Below are positions 22,067 to 33,311 of a stretch of 64,000 bases of DNA, one piece after another. This DNA comes from Agapetus fuscipes (lineage: Eukaryota > Arthropoda > Insecta > Trichoptera > Glossosomatidae): the NCBI GenBank assembly GCA_951799405.1, contig OX637344.1, positions 12,028,001 through 12,092,000 of the forward strand, given 5' to 3'. Both the position numbers and the translations under genes were made by a program. Within the stretch, counting starts at the first letter, position 1; every line of letters starts with the position of its first letter. The notes below the pieces were generated by a model, which was not told the DNA's origin, did not search any database, and was given only the letters and a program-made list of their open reading frames with translations.

Positions 22067-22306
22067 TTGTGAAGAGGAATGCAATTCACCAACCTATTCT
22101 GCCTGGCCAGAAACAGGTATTAATATCATCATTCAATAATTCATTATTGTTTATTATTAATGAATTATTAAATAATAATTACCCAATAACATCTGTTGAA
22201 CCAGGGTCAAAGTTAAAGTCAAGTGACCCAAGCGGGGATCGAACCAACGTTGTTCCATTCGAAACACGCTAGAAAGATCAGCCCTCTTGGCCCCCGCGGC
22301 TATAAC
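22067..22306 (-). mobile_element. RepD tRNA-derived SINE, full length
   Basis: Reverse copy. The 3' end is at the left (gtgaagaggaatgcaattca, ggccagaaacaggtatt) and the tRNA-like head at the right. Minus-strand B box ggttcgatcccc near 22232-22243; the head begins in gcgggggccaagagg. The junction gttgaaccagggtcaaag is diagnostic. Confidence 0.85.
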
Positions 22307-22424
22307 CCCGACAATGAACAGAATGACGGTATGATACAGTACGATGAGTAATACAAGGGGTGGCAGGGTGCAACAAGTCTAAAAATAAAGTTATAAAGAC
22401 ATATTTAATGTATACGTAATAAAC

Positions 22425-22677
22425 GCGAGATTAAGGTAAAACTAAATAAGTGCTGGCTCATTATTTGGGTAATCGTGGATAAAGCTTGTTATTGGGAGTA
22501 ACTTCTCATGGTGCGTGAACTAATTATAAGGGAGGGCTCATGAAAAACTTCTTAACAACAGGATTTCCTACTTTTCTGGTGTTTTCTCTAGTAGAAAATG
22601 CAAACAAAGGTGCATTTATCTAAGAAACCCACTGTAGCTTCATAGGTCACTTATTTAGTTTTACATTTAAGATAACG
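22425..22677 (-). mobile_element. RepI MITE-like element
   Basis: Inverted ends attaaggtaaaactaaata and acttatttagttttacattt, with the family interior reversed (ggtgttttctctagtagaaa). Confidence 0.85.
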
Positions 22678-22816
22678 GTGTGTAAACCTACTTACAAAAT
22701 AAAAACACAATCTCAAATGCACACAAATCTTCTTAACTCTTGTCACCCTTCCCTGAAACAAAAGTGACATTAGCAAAGTGAACACATTTTTACAGTAAGC
22801 GAGGCTAGCATAGTAC
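22678..22816 (-). repeat. RepC fragment
   Basis: cttccctgaaacaaaagtga and gcaaagtgaacacattttta. The distal tail half was lost where it abuts RepI. Confidence 0.75.
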
Positions 22817-23454
22817 ATTTATACATACTTTGAGTGTAGCTGCTAAAATCCACGCTCCGTATTTGTGTGTCTGAATGACCCACAGCACATGGATGCTCAT
22901 TCAAAGCAATATTTTTACGTGGTGGAAGGTCTTCCAGTAAAGTGAAAAACGACAGGATGAAAAAACAAGAATTTATAGGTCACAGACATGCCTTGGTCTA
23001 CTAAAGTAAGTGATTGATTTTCTTGATAATAAATTAGAATTTTTGTATTTCTCAGAGCGTTTGCGGCGCCTTCTTAGGTGTTTAAGCGCTGTGATTATTA
23101 TTTGAACGTGCTAGTGAGGCGTATCGGGTTATTGTGGTTTTAATAAAGTGAATACGCAGCTTTGGAAAAGCTGATATCGTTTAGGACGAGATGGAAAGCG
23201 TCCTGCCTTAGAAATGGCGCCGCGACAGTTTTACCTGTCTATAATATAATATGATCTAACAAACTGCAGTGCTTAACCAATTAAAGGCAAAATTATAAAT
23301 TAATTAGTGTAAAAAATGATACGCTACACATTCTCCCTTATTCATAAAAAGGTTTTAGTTTGTAAACTAGTTTAAAGTCAATTTTCCCATGCTGAAAAGT
23401 GGGTTCAACTCTTATTTTACGTTCAACTAATCTAATGAATAAGGCCTTTTGAGT
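22817..23454. other. Intronic DNA, no feature seen
   Basis: Unremarkable sequence without recognised repeats or exons. Confidence 0.4.
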
Positions 23455-23725
23455 GTTTTCCCCGAAGGGGTCGCATGTGGCGAGTGGAACATACTTTTTA
23501 CAGGTATGGGAAGGCCTTACGCAAGCCACTTAAAATGAGGGTTACCCAGCTCCCGAGAGGGGTGATACTCATTTCTTGTGAAGGCTGGTAAACCTTTCGG
23601 TATTTTATTTAGGCTTTGAAATTAACACCGAAACGGGAAATCATTTCTGACACGATCGGCGGGATTCAAACTTAAGCTCTCGGTATGGAATGTTAGCATT
23701 CTACCGACTGAACTATCGACCGGAC
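23455..23725 (-). mobile_element. RepB tRNA-derived SINE, full length
   Basis: Reverse copy ending gaactatcgaccggac. The B box is degraded (gggattcaaactt, reversed). The body has ccccgaaggggtcgcatgtg and caccgaaacgggaaatca. Confidence 0.88.
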
Positions 23726-23741
23726 CAGTGTATGTAGAGGA

Positions 23742-23964
23742 AATATCGATACCTGAAAGGTAAAACTGAATTTGATACATATAAAACTAGTATGGGTTTC
23801 TCAGATTAATGCACATTTTCTCCTATTTTCTACAAGATAAAACACTTATGTGTGAAAACCCTGTAGTTTAGCATGTTTAGAAGTTACACCCAATAAAATG
23901 TTTTATCCACGATTTCTCAAATCAGTGAATCAGACGTTCAGTTTTATCTTTGCGGTAGCGATAT
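23742..23964 (+). mobile_element. RepI MITE-like element
   Basis: atatcgatacctgaaaggta at the left, and gttcagttttatctttgcgg then cgatat at the right. Flanked on both sides by gaa. Confidence 0.85.
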
Positions 23965-24098
23965 GAAAGAAAAGGAAAATTAAGAAAAGTACGCTTTGAT
24001 CAAATTGTTAAAATTGTGAAAGAATGGGATCCAGTTAAACCTATCGATCAGTTAGTACAAGAAATGAAATATGAAAGAGAAAAGAAGACCGCAAGAAG

Positions 24099-24121
24099 TA
24101 TATATATATATATATATATAT
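24099..24121. repeat. (TA)n microsatellite
   Basis: About eleven TA units, lying where the tail of the reversed LINE copy ends. Confidence 0.9.
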
Positions 24122-24129
24122 CAGGCTTA

Positions 24130-24500
24130 TTTATTTTTAATTGCACGTGATAAGAGAGCGCCGTTTTTGTGTGTGTCACACCTCAAGGGCCCTCTCCGAT
24201 CACGGATAAGACTTTTTGAAAAGGTGCGTCTTGAGAGCTCCGCGAAATATGCCCATAGATTTGGAGTTCTTCACTCCGGGTGGCAGTCTGTTCCACTCCA
24301 CTGGACCCGCAACACAGAAAGCACGGTCTCCAAAATTTGTACGGATCTGACGGTGCGGCTGAACCAAATTGATTGCACCATCGCCCGCAGATCTGAGTGT
24401 CTGCCTCCTCACACCCATCTCAACAAGCGAAATCATGTCAGTCAGATAAGGTGGAGCCACGCCATTGATGGCTTTACCTTAAGTACCTACCTATGACTTG
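24130..24500 (-). pseudogene. LINE retrotransposon C-terminal end and 3' tail
   Basis: The minus strand reads AINGVAPPYLTDM, then a stretch with DRAFCVAGPVEWNRLPPGVK, and ends FRGALKTHLFKKSYP before a stop. This is the usual end of CR1/L2/Jockey-type LINE ORF2: a PPYL motif, an A-x-P-x-x-WN-x-LP motif, then F-K-x-x-LKTHLF. Only about 95 residues remain; the reverse transcriptase proper is missing, as in 5'-truncated copies. Behind the stop, 24130-24200 matches the 3' tail of RepA. Confidence 0.85.
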
Positions 24501-24584
24501 ATCAGATCAGTGGTATTGTGAAAGGATGGGATGTACAGAATGACTGTGAAAGAAGAAAGCGGGCTATTAAAATGTGTCTTTCCT

Positions 24585-24925
24585 ACTTAGCCATTGAACA
24601 TAATATTATGTCCCATTCATTGGCGGGAAAACGTCCACACCTTCATTTTGTCTGAAATCTATTTCGATCCAGCTCCAAGTATTAAGTATCAATTAAAACA
24701 CAAAATAAATGGTAGGTAAAATAATTACTCATGGCGTTGATATGTTATTGCCGTTTGATTTTATTGTCTATGCTTGAATTTGAAAATCGAACTATCAATT
24801 TGACGTTTCTCTCAGGCGGTAATCAATTTGAATTTAGAACGTTTCGGAAATAATTCATTTGATTTTTAATGGAGGATTCTTGTTGAAATTTCAAAAGTAA
24901 TTATTCAAACTGTGGTTCCAATTAA
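24585..24925 (-). repeat. RepL dispersed repeat, copy 2 (inverted)
   Basis: Reverse complement of 20241-20650: tctatgcttgaatttgaaaa, gacgtttctctcaggcgg, tgaaatctatttcgatccag. It extends further, to cattggcgggaaaacgtcc. Confidence 0.8.
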
Positions 24926-24944
24926 AAAAAAAAAAACATTTATG

Positions 24945-25175
24945 AAGTTTGATGCTCATTTGAGATTTTATTTTTTATTTTGTAAGTAGGTACCTACACG
25001 TGCAGCATGCTTTAGCGAAAATTTAAGTTCACTCAACTGCTTGTGGCATGCAATCGATATGAATCTAAAAAGTTATGTAATGTATCTTTCAAAATTAAAT
25101 TATAAAAAATATCTTACTTCACTTTGCACCCCTGTTTCAGGGAAGGTCGGCTAAAGTTCTTCATGTGTGAAGTTG
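24945..25175 (+). repeat. Rearranged RepC sequence
   Basis: The 3' half of RepC comes first (gatgctcatttgagatttta ... gcttgtggcatgcaatcgat ... tgtatctttc). A separate middle block follows at about 25117-25160 (cacccctgtttcagggaagg). The order is inverted relative to an intact copy. Confidence 0.7.
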
Positions 25176-25679
25176 GCGTTGTTTAATGCATTTTTGTTTA
25201 AAAAGCACCATCTATGTAACAAGTCTGCCAACATAGTATTATTTTGGAATTTGTGTGCGGTAGGTATTCCGAGTGCAGCCCCCGATACTATGTTTATTTG
25301 TCGCTTTATTCGAAACATATTTTTCGAACGACGTGTTTATGGTCGATGCGTTCTATTTTCAAATTATAAATACCTACCACCGTCCACTGAAATAATCAAT
25401 TTATTTCCAACCGAACGGCGAAAATGTCGTTTGGAAATGTTACGGGGCTCTAACATTTAGAATTATTAATGCAATAAATAAAACGCAAAGTGACGCCATT
25501 AATTTTATTGAAGCTTCAACGAAATATGAAAAACTGTTAAGTGTAGGTATATATAAATATACACATGGCTGGGTTTACATTTATTACAGATGAAATATAA
25601 AAGGCAAAGCAGAGAAGGGAAGTCCGATAAAAACTAGTTCAAATGGTTGAAATTGTGAAAAATCGAGATTCAGAGAAAA

Positions 25680-25909
25680 TCTATAATCTAAGTTTCAACG
25701 TTATATTGTCATTTAATGCATGGCCACAAGAAGGCGCATGTAAGTTAGCGCTTACACATGCTGCCAATTTAGATACAAAATAAACCAAACCTCATATGAA
25801 TAAAACTTAGCAACTGCCTTCCCTGAAACCAGTGTGGCATTAGCAAAAGTGAACCAAATTTGTACCTACAGCATTGTCTCATACCAACCTATAAGTAAAG
25901 TAACCATTT
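25680..25909 (-). mobile_element. RepC SINE-like repeat
   Basis: Reverse copy: tataatctaagtttcaacgt, cttccctgaaaccagtgtgg, ataccaacctataagtaaag. Confidence 0.88.
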
Positions 25910-26539
25910 GAAAATAAGTGAGTAATTAAAAACAATAATAATTATAACACAATACAAAATTAACTTTAATATTATGGCCAAACCATTTAAAAGTGTTCAT
26001 AAGAATATAAAGATACAAAAAAGTAGAAGCTTTGGGCACCGCTAGTGAATTAATAACACAGTAACAGTTACAGTAAAAAAATAAAATGATACAGTTGCAA
26101 TTAAGAGTGCACTCTTAATGAGTCAAATATAATTTTCTCTTTTAGGCATTCATAAAATGTAAAATAAGATGAATTAAATTTTATGATTGATGCCCCACAG
26201 TTCCGGCGTGTGTTTGAATTTTAAAAAATCAAATAAAACCAAAAAAAATATATGTATTGCAGTAATCACAGCAATTATTATTGAGTATTTGGTGAACATA
26301 GAGCACAATTAAAATGGAATTATTGGAGCTTGAATTTTTGAGTGTATATTAATCATCAAACTTTCTCCCAGATTGTGACGTCATCACTTATCAACATCCT
26401 CCTTAACTTTTTGTTTTAATATTCTTTTCACTTTGATATATAAATATTCTATTACAAATCAATGCAAATAAACTAAATAATGTCAATGGACTCTCAAAAA
26501 ATATTTCTCGTCTGTGTGACGTCACCTGTCAAAAGTACC
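25910..26539. other. AT-rich intronic DNA, no feature seen
   Basis: No recognised repeat or exon. Confidence 0.4.
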
Positions 26540-26794
26540 CTAATCTAATCTTATCTTAGTTGCGAAGATGAATTAAGATTTAAAATTCAGATTAAATGCA
26601 TGCCCACAAACAGATACGTTAAGTTCTCGCTTACAAATGATGCATGTGCACTTGCAATGCAAAAACCAAACCTCAAATGAACATAAGCCTTGCAACTTTT
26701 TCCGTTCTTTCATGAAACAGGGGTGACATTGGCAAAGTGAACCATTTTTTACAGCATGGGGGGTCAGTCTCACACCAACCTATAAGTCAAGGGA
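26540..26794 (-). mobile_element. RepC SINE-like repeat, full length
   Basis: Reverse copy beginning with the tail array ctaatctaatcttatctta and ending cctataagtcaagg. Confidence 0.9.
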
Positions 26795-27218
26795 TATTAC
26801 CTAAATAAAAAATGGATTCCCGATAATCAGGGATTTTTTCTAGTTCACAGCAATATCAGCCCATACATTTGTGTTTTTGTGTAATATTATATTGCCAAAA
26901 AATCATAAATCAAAAGAAAATATCAAAATCGTTACAGTTCAGAGTGCTATCTTCTTCACCATATATTCCCGTCTTTTATGGACTCATTTGATTAAATCAT
27001 TCCAACATTATATTAGTGCTGTAGATTAGATAGACAGAGGTGGCAGCTGATAATTAGTTGAGTCTCGCTCGTTTGGCGGTGGATCAGTTAAAATGCAGTT
27101 AAATCCAATTCAGTTTGTCGTCGCCTCCATTGTGTGAATAAATACACCAGAGCAGGATGTGGTCATCATCATTAACGGTACACCAAGTGTGACACATTAC
27201 ATTCAAACTCAACGATAG

Positions 27219-27317
27219 GGTTTTCCGAAAAATATACGGAAACTAAAACGGCACACCTAGTGATTAGTTTAGTATTCATACATTTTTCGGTAAACGCTAT
27301 GAAGTTTTATACTTGGG
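27219..27317 (+). repeat. RepH foldback element
   Basis: ttccgaaaaatatacggaaa and actaaaacgg at the left; gtattcatacatttttcggt and aaacgct at the right, so the two sides can pair. Confidence 0.6.
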
Positions 27318-27491
27318 GTATGGACTTCCAAGATAGTGTGGACCTCCTGTCTTCTCCAGACGGACCTAGGATCGCATGTCACCGCGCGGACAGGGAAAAT
27401 CAACTTTGTCATTTTGGTTTTATGTCCATTATTTTATTTTTTTAATCCGAACGGTCAATAGTAAAAAATGTTATAATATCGGCCAATAGCT

Positions 27492-27641
27492 AAATTGAGC
27501 CGTACAGAATCAAAGACGATAATGTAGGATAGCTTTCAAAATGAGATACCATATGGAATGTTGAGACAATGATGGCCCATGTTTTCACATCTTTTAAAAT
27601 ATCCTATATTGCCGCCTTTGATTCTATACGTCTCAATGTAC
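27492..27641. mobile_element. Foldback MITE, ~150 bp
   Basis: Left arm ccgtacagaatcaaagacga and taatgtaggatag pairs with right arm atcctatattgccgcctttg and attctatacg. Single copy in the window; no coding capacity. Confidence 0.75.
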
Positions 27642-27904
27642 AAAATTCAGATCAGTTTTTTTTTGTCAGTAGGTGAACGTCACACGTATAATTATGTGAG
27701 AAAGATCCATTTTTTTTTTTTTTTTTGCATCTCACCCTGAAGGATGTTACAGCCGTGGATTCATCTTTTAGTTGCAAGAAGGTTTAAGAATTAATTTTAA
27801 ACATATCGGTGATAATTTTAGATTTTTATACAATTTTTAAGAATAGATTTAAACAAAAGAGAAGGATCCTGAGCCACTATGTGAGCCACCAATAAAAAAA
27901 CATC

Positions 27905-27990
27905 AGCTCTTGAGGGTTATATTTTGTGCGCTTGAGGTGTGATAATTTTAAAATGCTCTTTAGATGTGATTCACACAAAAATTAATCTAT
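27905..27990 (+). repeat. LINE/RepA 3'-tail fragments
   Basis: cagctcttgagggttat, gcttgaggtgtgataat and tttagatgtgattcacacaa: several overlapping pieces of the tail shared by RepA and the LINE. Confidence 0.45.
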
Positions 27991-28321
27991 TATTACTATT
28001 TTTTAATTTATTTGAAAAACATTGAAAAATCTCCGCTTTCAATCATGTTTTCCTAATAAAGCTTCCCTACATTAATGATACCCTGCCGTCATAGATTTGA
28101 AAAAAGAAACTGCGTATGCAACTTTTTTTTTAAATTAAATAAAAATATGTTTAAAAGTCACTGAATAGTATCGTGGGTGGATTGAAGTTGTGTGTAAGAC
28201 TGAGCAGCGTATGGATGAGCCTCTCGTAAACACTAATTGAAATAATATGGTCGCACTTAATTATTGACGGCATTTCCCGCTTAAGCGAAGCTTTAAACAG
28301 GAAGCGGCTATATTCACCGAT

Positions 28322-28432
28322 ACATCCATATTCCTACAATTTACATCCATATTCACACATTCCCACAAACTAACATCCACATTCACACGCTCCCACAAAC
28401 TTACATCCACATTCACACATCCATATTTACAC
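28322..28432 (+). repeat. 30-bp minisatellite
   Basis: Units beginning acatccatattcacac and ending tcccacaaac start at 28343, 28373 and 28403 (30 bp apart), after a shorter unit at 28322. A 10-residue repeat (NVDVSLWE-type) stays open on the minus strand only because 30 is a multiple of three. Confidence 0.9.
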
Positions 28433-28439
28433 ACCAATT

Positions 28440-29277
28440 TAAAATTTAGCCCAACAGATAAAATCAATTGCTTAAACTTGGAATCATCTCTGATTAGGTG
28501 TGTTCCGTTTGAATTTTGAAAATAGAACGGAACGCGAATTAGTATGAGAGAATTCAAAATAAGAATTGTGGAGTTTGTCAACCTTCAATCAGTGATTTCA
28601 CATCTTTTTTTGTTTGTTGAGATATTAATCGGTACTACGCACTATTTGTTTACCTATATTTTCAAAATAAATAATGTGATTTTTATTTGTTTCAGGTATG
28701 TGACATTCATTATCGGAATCAATTTCAAAGTACAAAATGTGATATGGTAAGTTTTTTTTCTTTTATAGGCAAAATACATTTTTAAATTTATATAAATGGG
28801 ATATGCAATAGCAAGCGCGTTTTGTAGTCGCGTTTCGGTAGCAAATATGACGATTCAAGACGATTTCTTTTAATCTAAAACATAACGTTGCACTTTCAGG
28901 TTTATTGTAGGTCTAGTATGGCAAACGTAGGCGTTTACCATAAAGTTATCCCATACAATTATTTCGTGGTAGATTTTCTCATGAACCCCGTTGCTATATT
29001 TACTTTTAAACATAATTGAACAGAAAAATACGTTTGTTAGCTAATAAAAAATATGTTATATTGATCAATTTGACGGGGACGGGAAACATTAAAAAATAAC
29101 ATTGTGTTATTAACGATAATTTTCTTGTATTTTTTCGATTTATTTCGATACACGGATCTCGTGTTTGAGATGAAATCACATAATGACGTGTCAAAAAGTT
29201 ATTTGAAATGCCGCAGCGTAAAACAACACGAAAAATACAGAAATTGTCATGGCGTGTGGTGCGTGCATTAGGTATTG
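28440..29277. other. AT-rich intronic DNA, no feature seen
   Basis: No recognised repeat or exon. Confidence 0.4.
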
Positions 29278-29415
29278 TACCCCATGTATAAAACTTCCCG
29301 TTTGAACTAAACCATAGCGTTTTACTAACAATGTACAGAAACTTAAACGACTTCTAGAGGCTCTGCTTCAGTTTCCAAACAATTTTTAGTAAGCGCTTTG
29401 CTCAAGTTAAAAATT
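29278..29415 (+). repeat. RepH foldback element
   Basis: ccatagcgttttactaacaa, acagaaacttaaacgacttc and tagaggctctgcttcagttt, then tttttagtaagcgctttgc. This is the best-preserved RepH copy. Confidence 0.7.
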
Positions 29416-30401
29416 AAGTGGTAAACTTGAATTAGTACAGTTCATATGTTCGAGTACTAGGATAATTATAATTGATTGAAACCGAAATAATATGGTTTGT
29501 TAAAAAAATCGCCTTAGACGTTGTACGATTATAATGTTGGATGATATCTAAGATTCCTTGTATTTTTTTGATATAATTATACCAATTAATTTGTTCAAAA
29601 TGATAATATCTCAGATAATCAAGAGTTTTTTTTTCTTTCTATGCAACAAATTCAGTATTTGTTATCTGAAGACTGATCTACTAACGATTCGTGCTATTGT
29701 TGCATTCAAAGATTTTTTTAAATTTTACTTATAATTATTTCAAAAACAAATAGTTCTCAGAAAATAATTGTAGTACTTGAACAATCATACAATACAAACA
29801 TACTTTACATGTTCGAAAATAATAATCTGTGACAGCATTCAGTGCAAAAATTAAATTTAGAAAAGGTTGACGTCAGCTGATTTTTTTCTTCATTTGAAAT
29901 CATCTTCCAAATTCAAATTAAAAATATTTATCTAAAATTATTTTTAAACGAATTAAAAAGTTCAAAATAATTTCAAATCTTTAAAAATAAAAAGAGCAGT
30001 GGGCACGCGTGGCATATTTTCGAAAATTGTATATTAAAATTAAAATCATTTAATTCATCACATTTGATATATTCTGATGCCAAAATATTTTATTTGTGAT
30101 ATCATTAAGCGATCAAGTTGAAAAAAAATATAGCTTTGAATTAAATTGCGACAACTTCTTATTGAAAAAAATATAATTAATTGGCATCAAAATATCGTGG
30201 GATTTTGGTACCTACATTTTCATACACTTATTAAATTATTTGTAAATACCTACATGGGTGAAAATTTGGGTCAATTGACTTAAAATGTTTGAGTGCAATT
30301 TTTTACTTTTACAGATAAGGGGAGCAGCTTCATACTTTTTATCCTCAGCCTCAGGTTTCCCTGCTCTTGAAGTAGTTTGTAGGATCTCATTTTTTTCTGT
30401 T
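29416..30401. other. Very AT-rich intronic DNA, no feature seen
   Basis: A/T homopolymers and stops in all frames. No repeats recognised. Confidence 0.5.
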
Positions 30402-30533
30402 TGGCTCAGTTAACCCTGCCGGTATTATGAATTTTAGTTACAAAAAAACAGTAAATTATAACTGATTATCTCGTTGGGAATCAAAAATTTTAAACGCAAG
30501 CGTTCTACCAACTATCAACCAACGACCGTACCA
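30402..30533 (-). repeat. Degenerate RepB copy, head half
   Basis: ctcagttaaccctgccggta ... caagcgttctaccaactatc ... cgaccgtacc follow the order of the RepB tRNA-like head in reverse, with many substitutions. Confidence 0.6.
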
Positions 30534-30892
30534 TATGAATAAGAAAACCATTCAAATATATTTCGTTATTAATACATTCATTCTGTATTCTATTTCGGTA
30601 AATTAAGTTAGTCACTTCTCTCCTCTCTCTAACTATCTATTTTTCTCCCCATGCATACAATATACATCTCACCGCTCATTTTCGATCTATTTTCTCTCTA
30701 TCGGGAGCGCAGCGGAATGACAAGTGAGAAAAATGAACAGACAGGTGCCATTTTGACAGACTTACTTCATATCCAATGCACTTAAAACAGATATATCGCA
30801 CATAACTTTAAGTCGTTCTTTTATGTCACATTTGACATTTGTAGTACCTCGTATTTAAGTATACAACTTTTTATTGATACATAATATATAAT

Positions 30893-31165
30893 GACCGGTC
30901 CGTAATCTAGTGGTGAAGCTTCGGACTCGTAAATGGAAGCTCGTGGGCTCGAAGTCCGGCTCCAAATATGCATCATTTATTTTTTCGAATATACCCTTCG
31001 CTGGGTTTAAAAATTCAACCCATCCAACCTTACAGCAACTGGGTCTTGCTTAAGAATTGGCGCTATCTAGAGTAACGACCAAGTTTGCAGAGGGCTTTTG
31101 AGGTGTGATTCACACAAAAACAGCGCTCACCAAAGAAATCATCCTAATATTATTATTATATATAA
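30893..31165 (+). mobile_element. RepA tRNA-derived SINE, full length
   Basis: gaccggtccgtaatctagtg head, cttcgctgggtttaaaaatt, and the complete 3' tail gaggtgtgattcacacaaaa, cagcgctcacc, then a TAT-rich end. The middle (accttt...ggtccatcc) is shortened. Confidence 0.9.
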
Positions 31166-31251
31166 ATGAAGAAACATCAATCGATGGTGTTAATAATTTT
31201 TCACAGGTTTAAATACCAACCTTCCATCAACTATTTTTTCGAAATTATGAT

Positions 31252-31695
31252 ATATAATCTTAGTCGCAATGATATATTATTAACATTTAAGTATTCTGTT
31301 GAATGCACGACCACAAGCAACCACGGGTAACATCGCGCTTACACATCGCACGCTTAATAATAAAGAGCAATAACTCGAAAATTCGGAAAATCGAGATTTT
31401 GTAATAAAACGCAAGAACAATGCGAGAAGAATAGGTAGAATGCGACAGCCGTTCAATTTGGACGAATATGACCGAGATAAAACATCTGTCGCCTTTTTCA
31501 TCCCATACAAGTTGTACTGGTTGTCTGAACTTCAAACGTGATTTCCCAACATTCTTGTTTTTTGAGTTATTGCTCTTTATTATAAAACGTTCGACATGCT
31601 AGTTGTCTAGTTACAACCACAAAAAACAAATCTCAAATGCTCATATTGCACACTGCAACTCTTGCCGACCTGCCCTGAAACAGGGGTGACATCAA
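31252..31695 (-). mobile_element. RepC copy split by RepE
   Basis: The reversed RepC runs 31252-31346 (taatcttagtcgcaatgata ... gcgcttacacat) and resumes at 31594 (acatgctag ... aatctcaaatgctc ... gccctgaaacaggggtgaca). Removing the insert and one acat restores the order seen in other copies. It ends early at 31695. Confidence 0.92.
31347..31593 (+). mobile_element. RepE 247-bp MITE, copy 1
   Basis: Inverted ends: cgcacgcttaataataaaga then gcaataactc at the left; the right end reads gagttattgctctttattat then aaaacgttcg. Flanked by acat on both sides (31343-31346 and 31594-31597), a 4-bp target duplication supported by the uninterrupted RepC copies. Non-coding. Confidence 0.95.
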
Positions 31696-31698
31696 CAA

Positions 31699-31880
31699 TG
31701 AGATCCTCACATGAAATGACTTAGACAAAATTGTGCGTCACGCGGCCGGGATGCTAGGAAAAAGGCATACAAGCATTTTTTTATTGGTTGCTTAAGACAA
31801 TAGTCTCCTACAAGAGTCGACATTTTTTCTTCTTGAGACAAGTTCCAAATTTAAATTTGTGCTGATTTCAGGAGAAGGTT
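31699..31880 (+). repeat. RepN dispersed repeat, copy 1
   Basis: cttagacaaaattgtgcgtc, acgcggccgggatgctagg. Similar to 54686-54840. Confidence 0.6.
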
Positions 31881-32366
31881 CTTGTACACGCATTTATTTT
31901 AGACAAGTGCAATAACCTGAGTGTTCTAAATAAAAATATAAAAAATAGAACATTAACACGAGTTTGCTCACCAGAAATAAGTCAAACGACATCTTTAGTG
32001 TAGAAAAAACATAAATTAGTAGAAACTATGAGGGTAATTATTAGATATGAGCTGTTTGTTTAGGGGCCCATAATATTCGGGGCCCAGTGTTGCGTGGCGC
32101 AATAAAAACGCGTATGAACACGGCACTGGCGGGCAGACGGCCGCTGTGTGTGAGTATCGGGAAATAAAGTATGATTTATGCTGATTAGTAGGAGACGACT
32201 AATGCCGGATTTACACGTAGCAAGAATACTAATAAAATTGGGGCCCCCTTTAAAAAAAATCACTCAATCAATCAATCAATCACAAAGAACTACAAAGTAA
32301 AACAGAATAGAAAGTAAAATAGACGATACTCTAGCCACTCCTAGCGAAATAAATATATATCTGCGG
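31881..32366. other. Intronic DNA, no firm feature
   Basis: A GC-richer patch at 32050-32240 is bounded by gggcccat and ggggcccccttt. It may be a decayed element; no family recognised. Confidence 0.35.
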
Positions 32367-32450
32367 CAGGAGCGTGCATCCCATACAGGGAAAGGTTTAG
32401 ATGAAAACGCATTTTATTTAAAAATAAATATTTTCCATTGCCAATTGTTT
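32367..32450 (+). repeat. One end of a hAT-type MITE
   Basis: caggagcgtgcatcccatac then aggg matches the left terminus of the element at 35288. No matching right end follows. Confidence 0.55.
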
Positions 32451-33049
32451 CTATTTCAGTAATTCTTTCAAACAAATTAAAAATACGTAATTTTGTGATC
32501 TATTATACGAAGGTATTATGATAAGTAATTAACATACCTAGTCTATGGTTAGATAGATTTGGCAACGTTGCTGTCTGCAACACAGTATTCAGTCGGTAGT
32601 ATTTTTCCTCACGAGTAACATGTACCCGCTGTACTAGCTAAAATCAGAATAAGTACGAGTGAGAGTAATAGAGAGAAATCCACCGTTATCAATATCGACT
32701 TGCCTGATAAACATAGTATTTAAATGCATTTTATAATTTTGTATATTTTTTTTTTAAGTGGTCCTTATCAACCCGGCACTGCCCCGAGTTCCACATCCTT
32801 GGCTTCGGCCCGGTATCCTCGTGTGATGTCGCAGACAGACTTGCCGCTTCATTAAAATCAATTTCCACGTTTCCCGCGCGCGTAGAACATCAAATATGAA
32901 AAATGGCCGCAATGCCGGCAGTCCGCACCAACTTACGGCCGAAATCACAAACCAGAGATGGACCCAAAATATGAGCATTAGTTCCTCAAAATAATCGTAT
33001 AAACCGTCATGATCAGATACCAGATTATTAATGTCAGTCATACTAGTAT
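32451..33049. other. Intronic DNA, no feature seen
   Basis: A GC-richer part at 32760-32960 without repeat or family similarity. A 109-codon minus-strand frame there looks like chance. Confidence 0.35.
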
Positions 33050-33305
33050 TCCTTGACTTATAGGTTGGTATGAGGCTGACCACCCATACTGTAAAAAATG
33101 GTTCACTTTGCCAATGTCACCCCTGTTTTAGGGAAGGTTGGCAAAAGTTGTGGGGCTTATGTTCATTTGAGGTTTGGATTTTATTTGTAAGTACACATTC
33201 AGCATTTGTAAGCGCGAACTTCACTTGTTGGTTTGTGGGCTTACATCTGAGAGCTTTAAATGAATATATCCTTGCAACTTAGATTATAGATTTATAGATT
33301 ATATT
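33050..33305 (+). mobile_element. RepC SINE-like repeat, full length
   Basis: ccttgacttataggttggta start, ttcactttgccaatgtcacc, and a tail tgcaacttagattatagatt. Confidence 0.92.
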
Positions 33306-33311
33306 ATATAC

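Noticed and set aside
24071..24496. 141-codon plus-strand protein
   Set aside because: It is the shadow of the LINE C-terminal remnant on the opposite strand and starts in a (TA)n microsatellite.
28322..28432. CRISPR-like array
   Set aside because: The spacing comes from a contiguous minisatellite without unique spacers, in eukaryotic intronic DNA.
31280..31535. Small proteins on the minus strand with copies at 45944 and 58580
   Set aside because: They lie inside RepE and recur only because the MITE recurs; its 247 bp are non-coding in design and frames differ at the ends.
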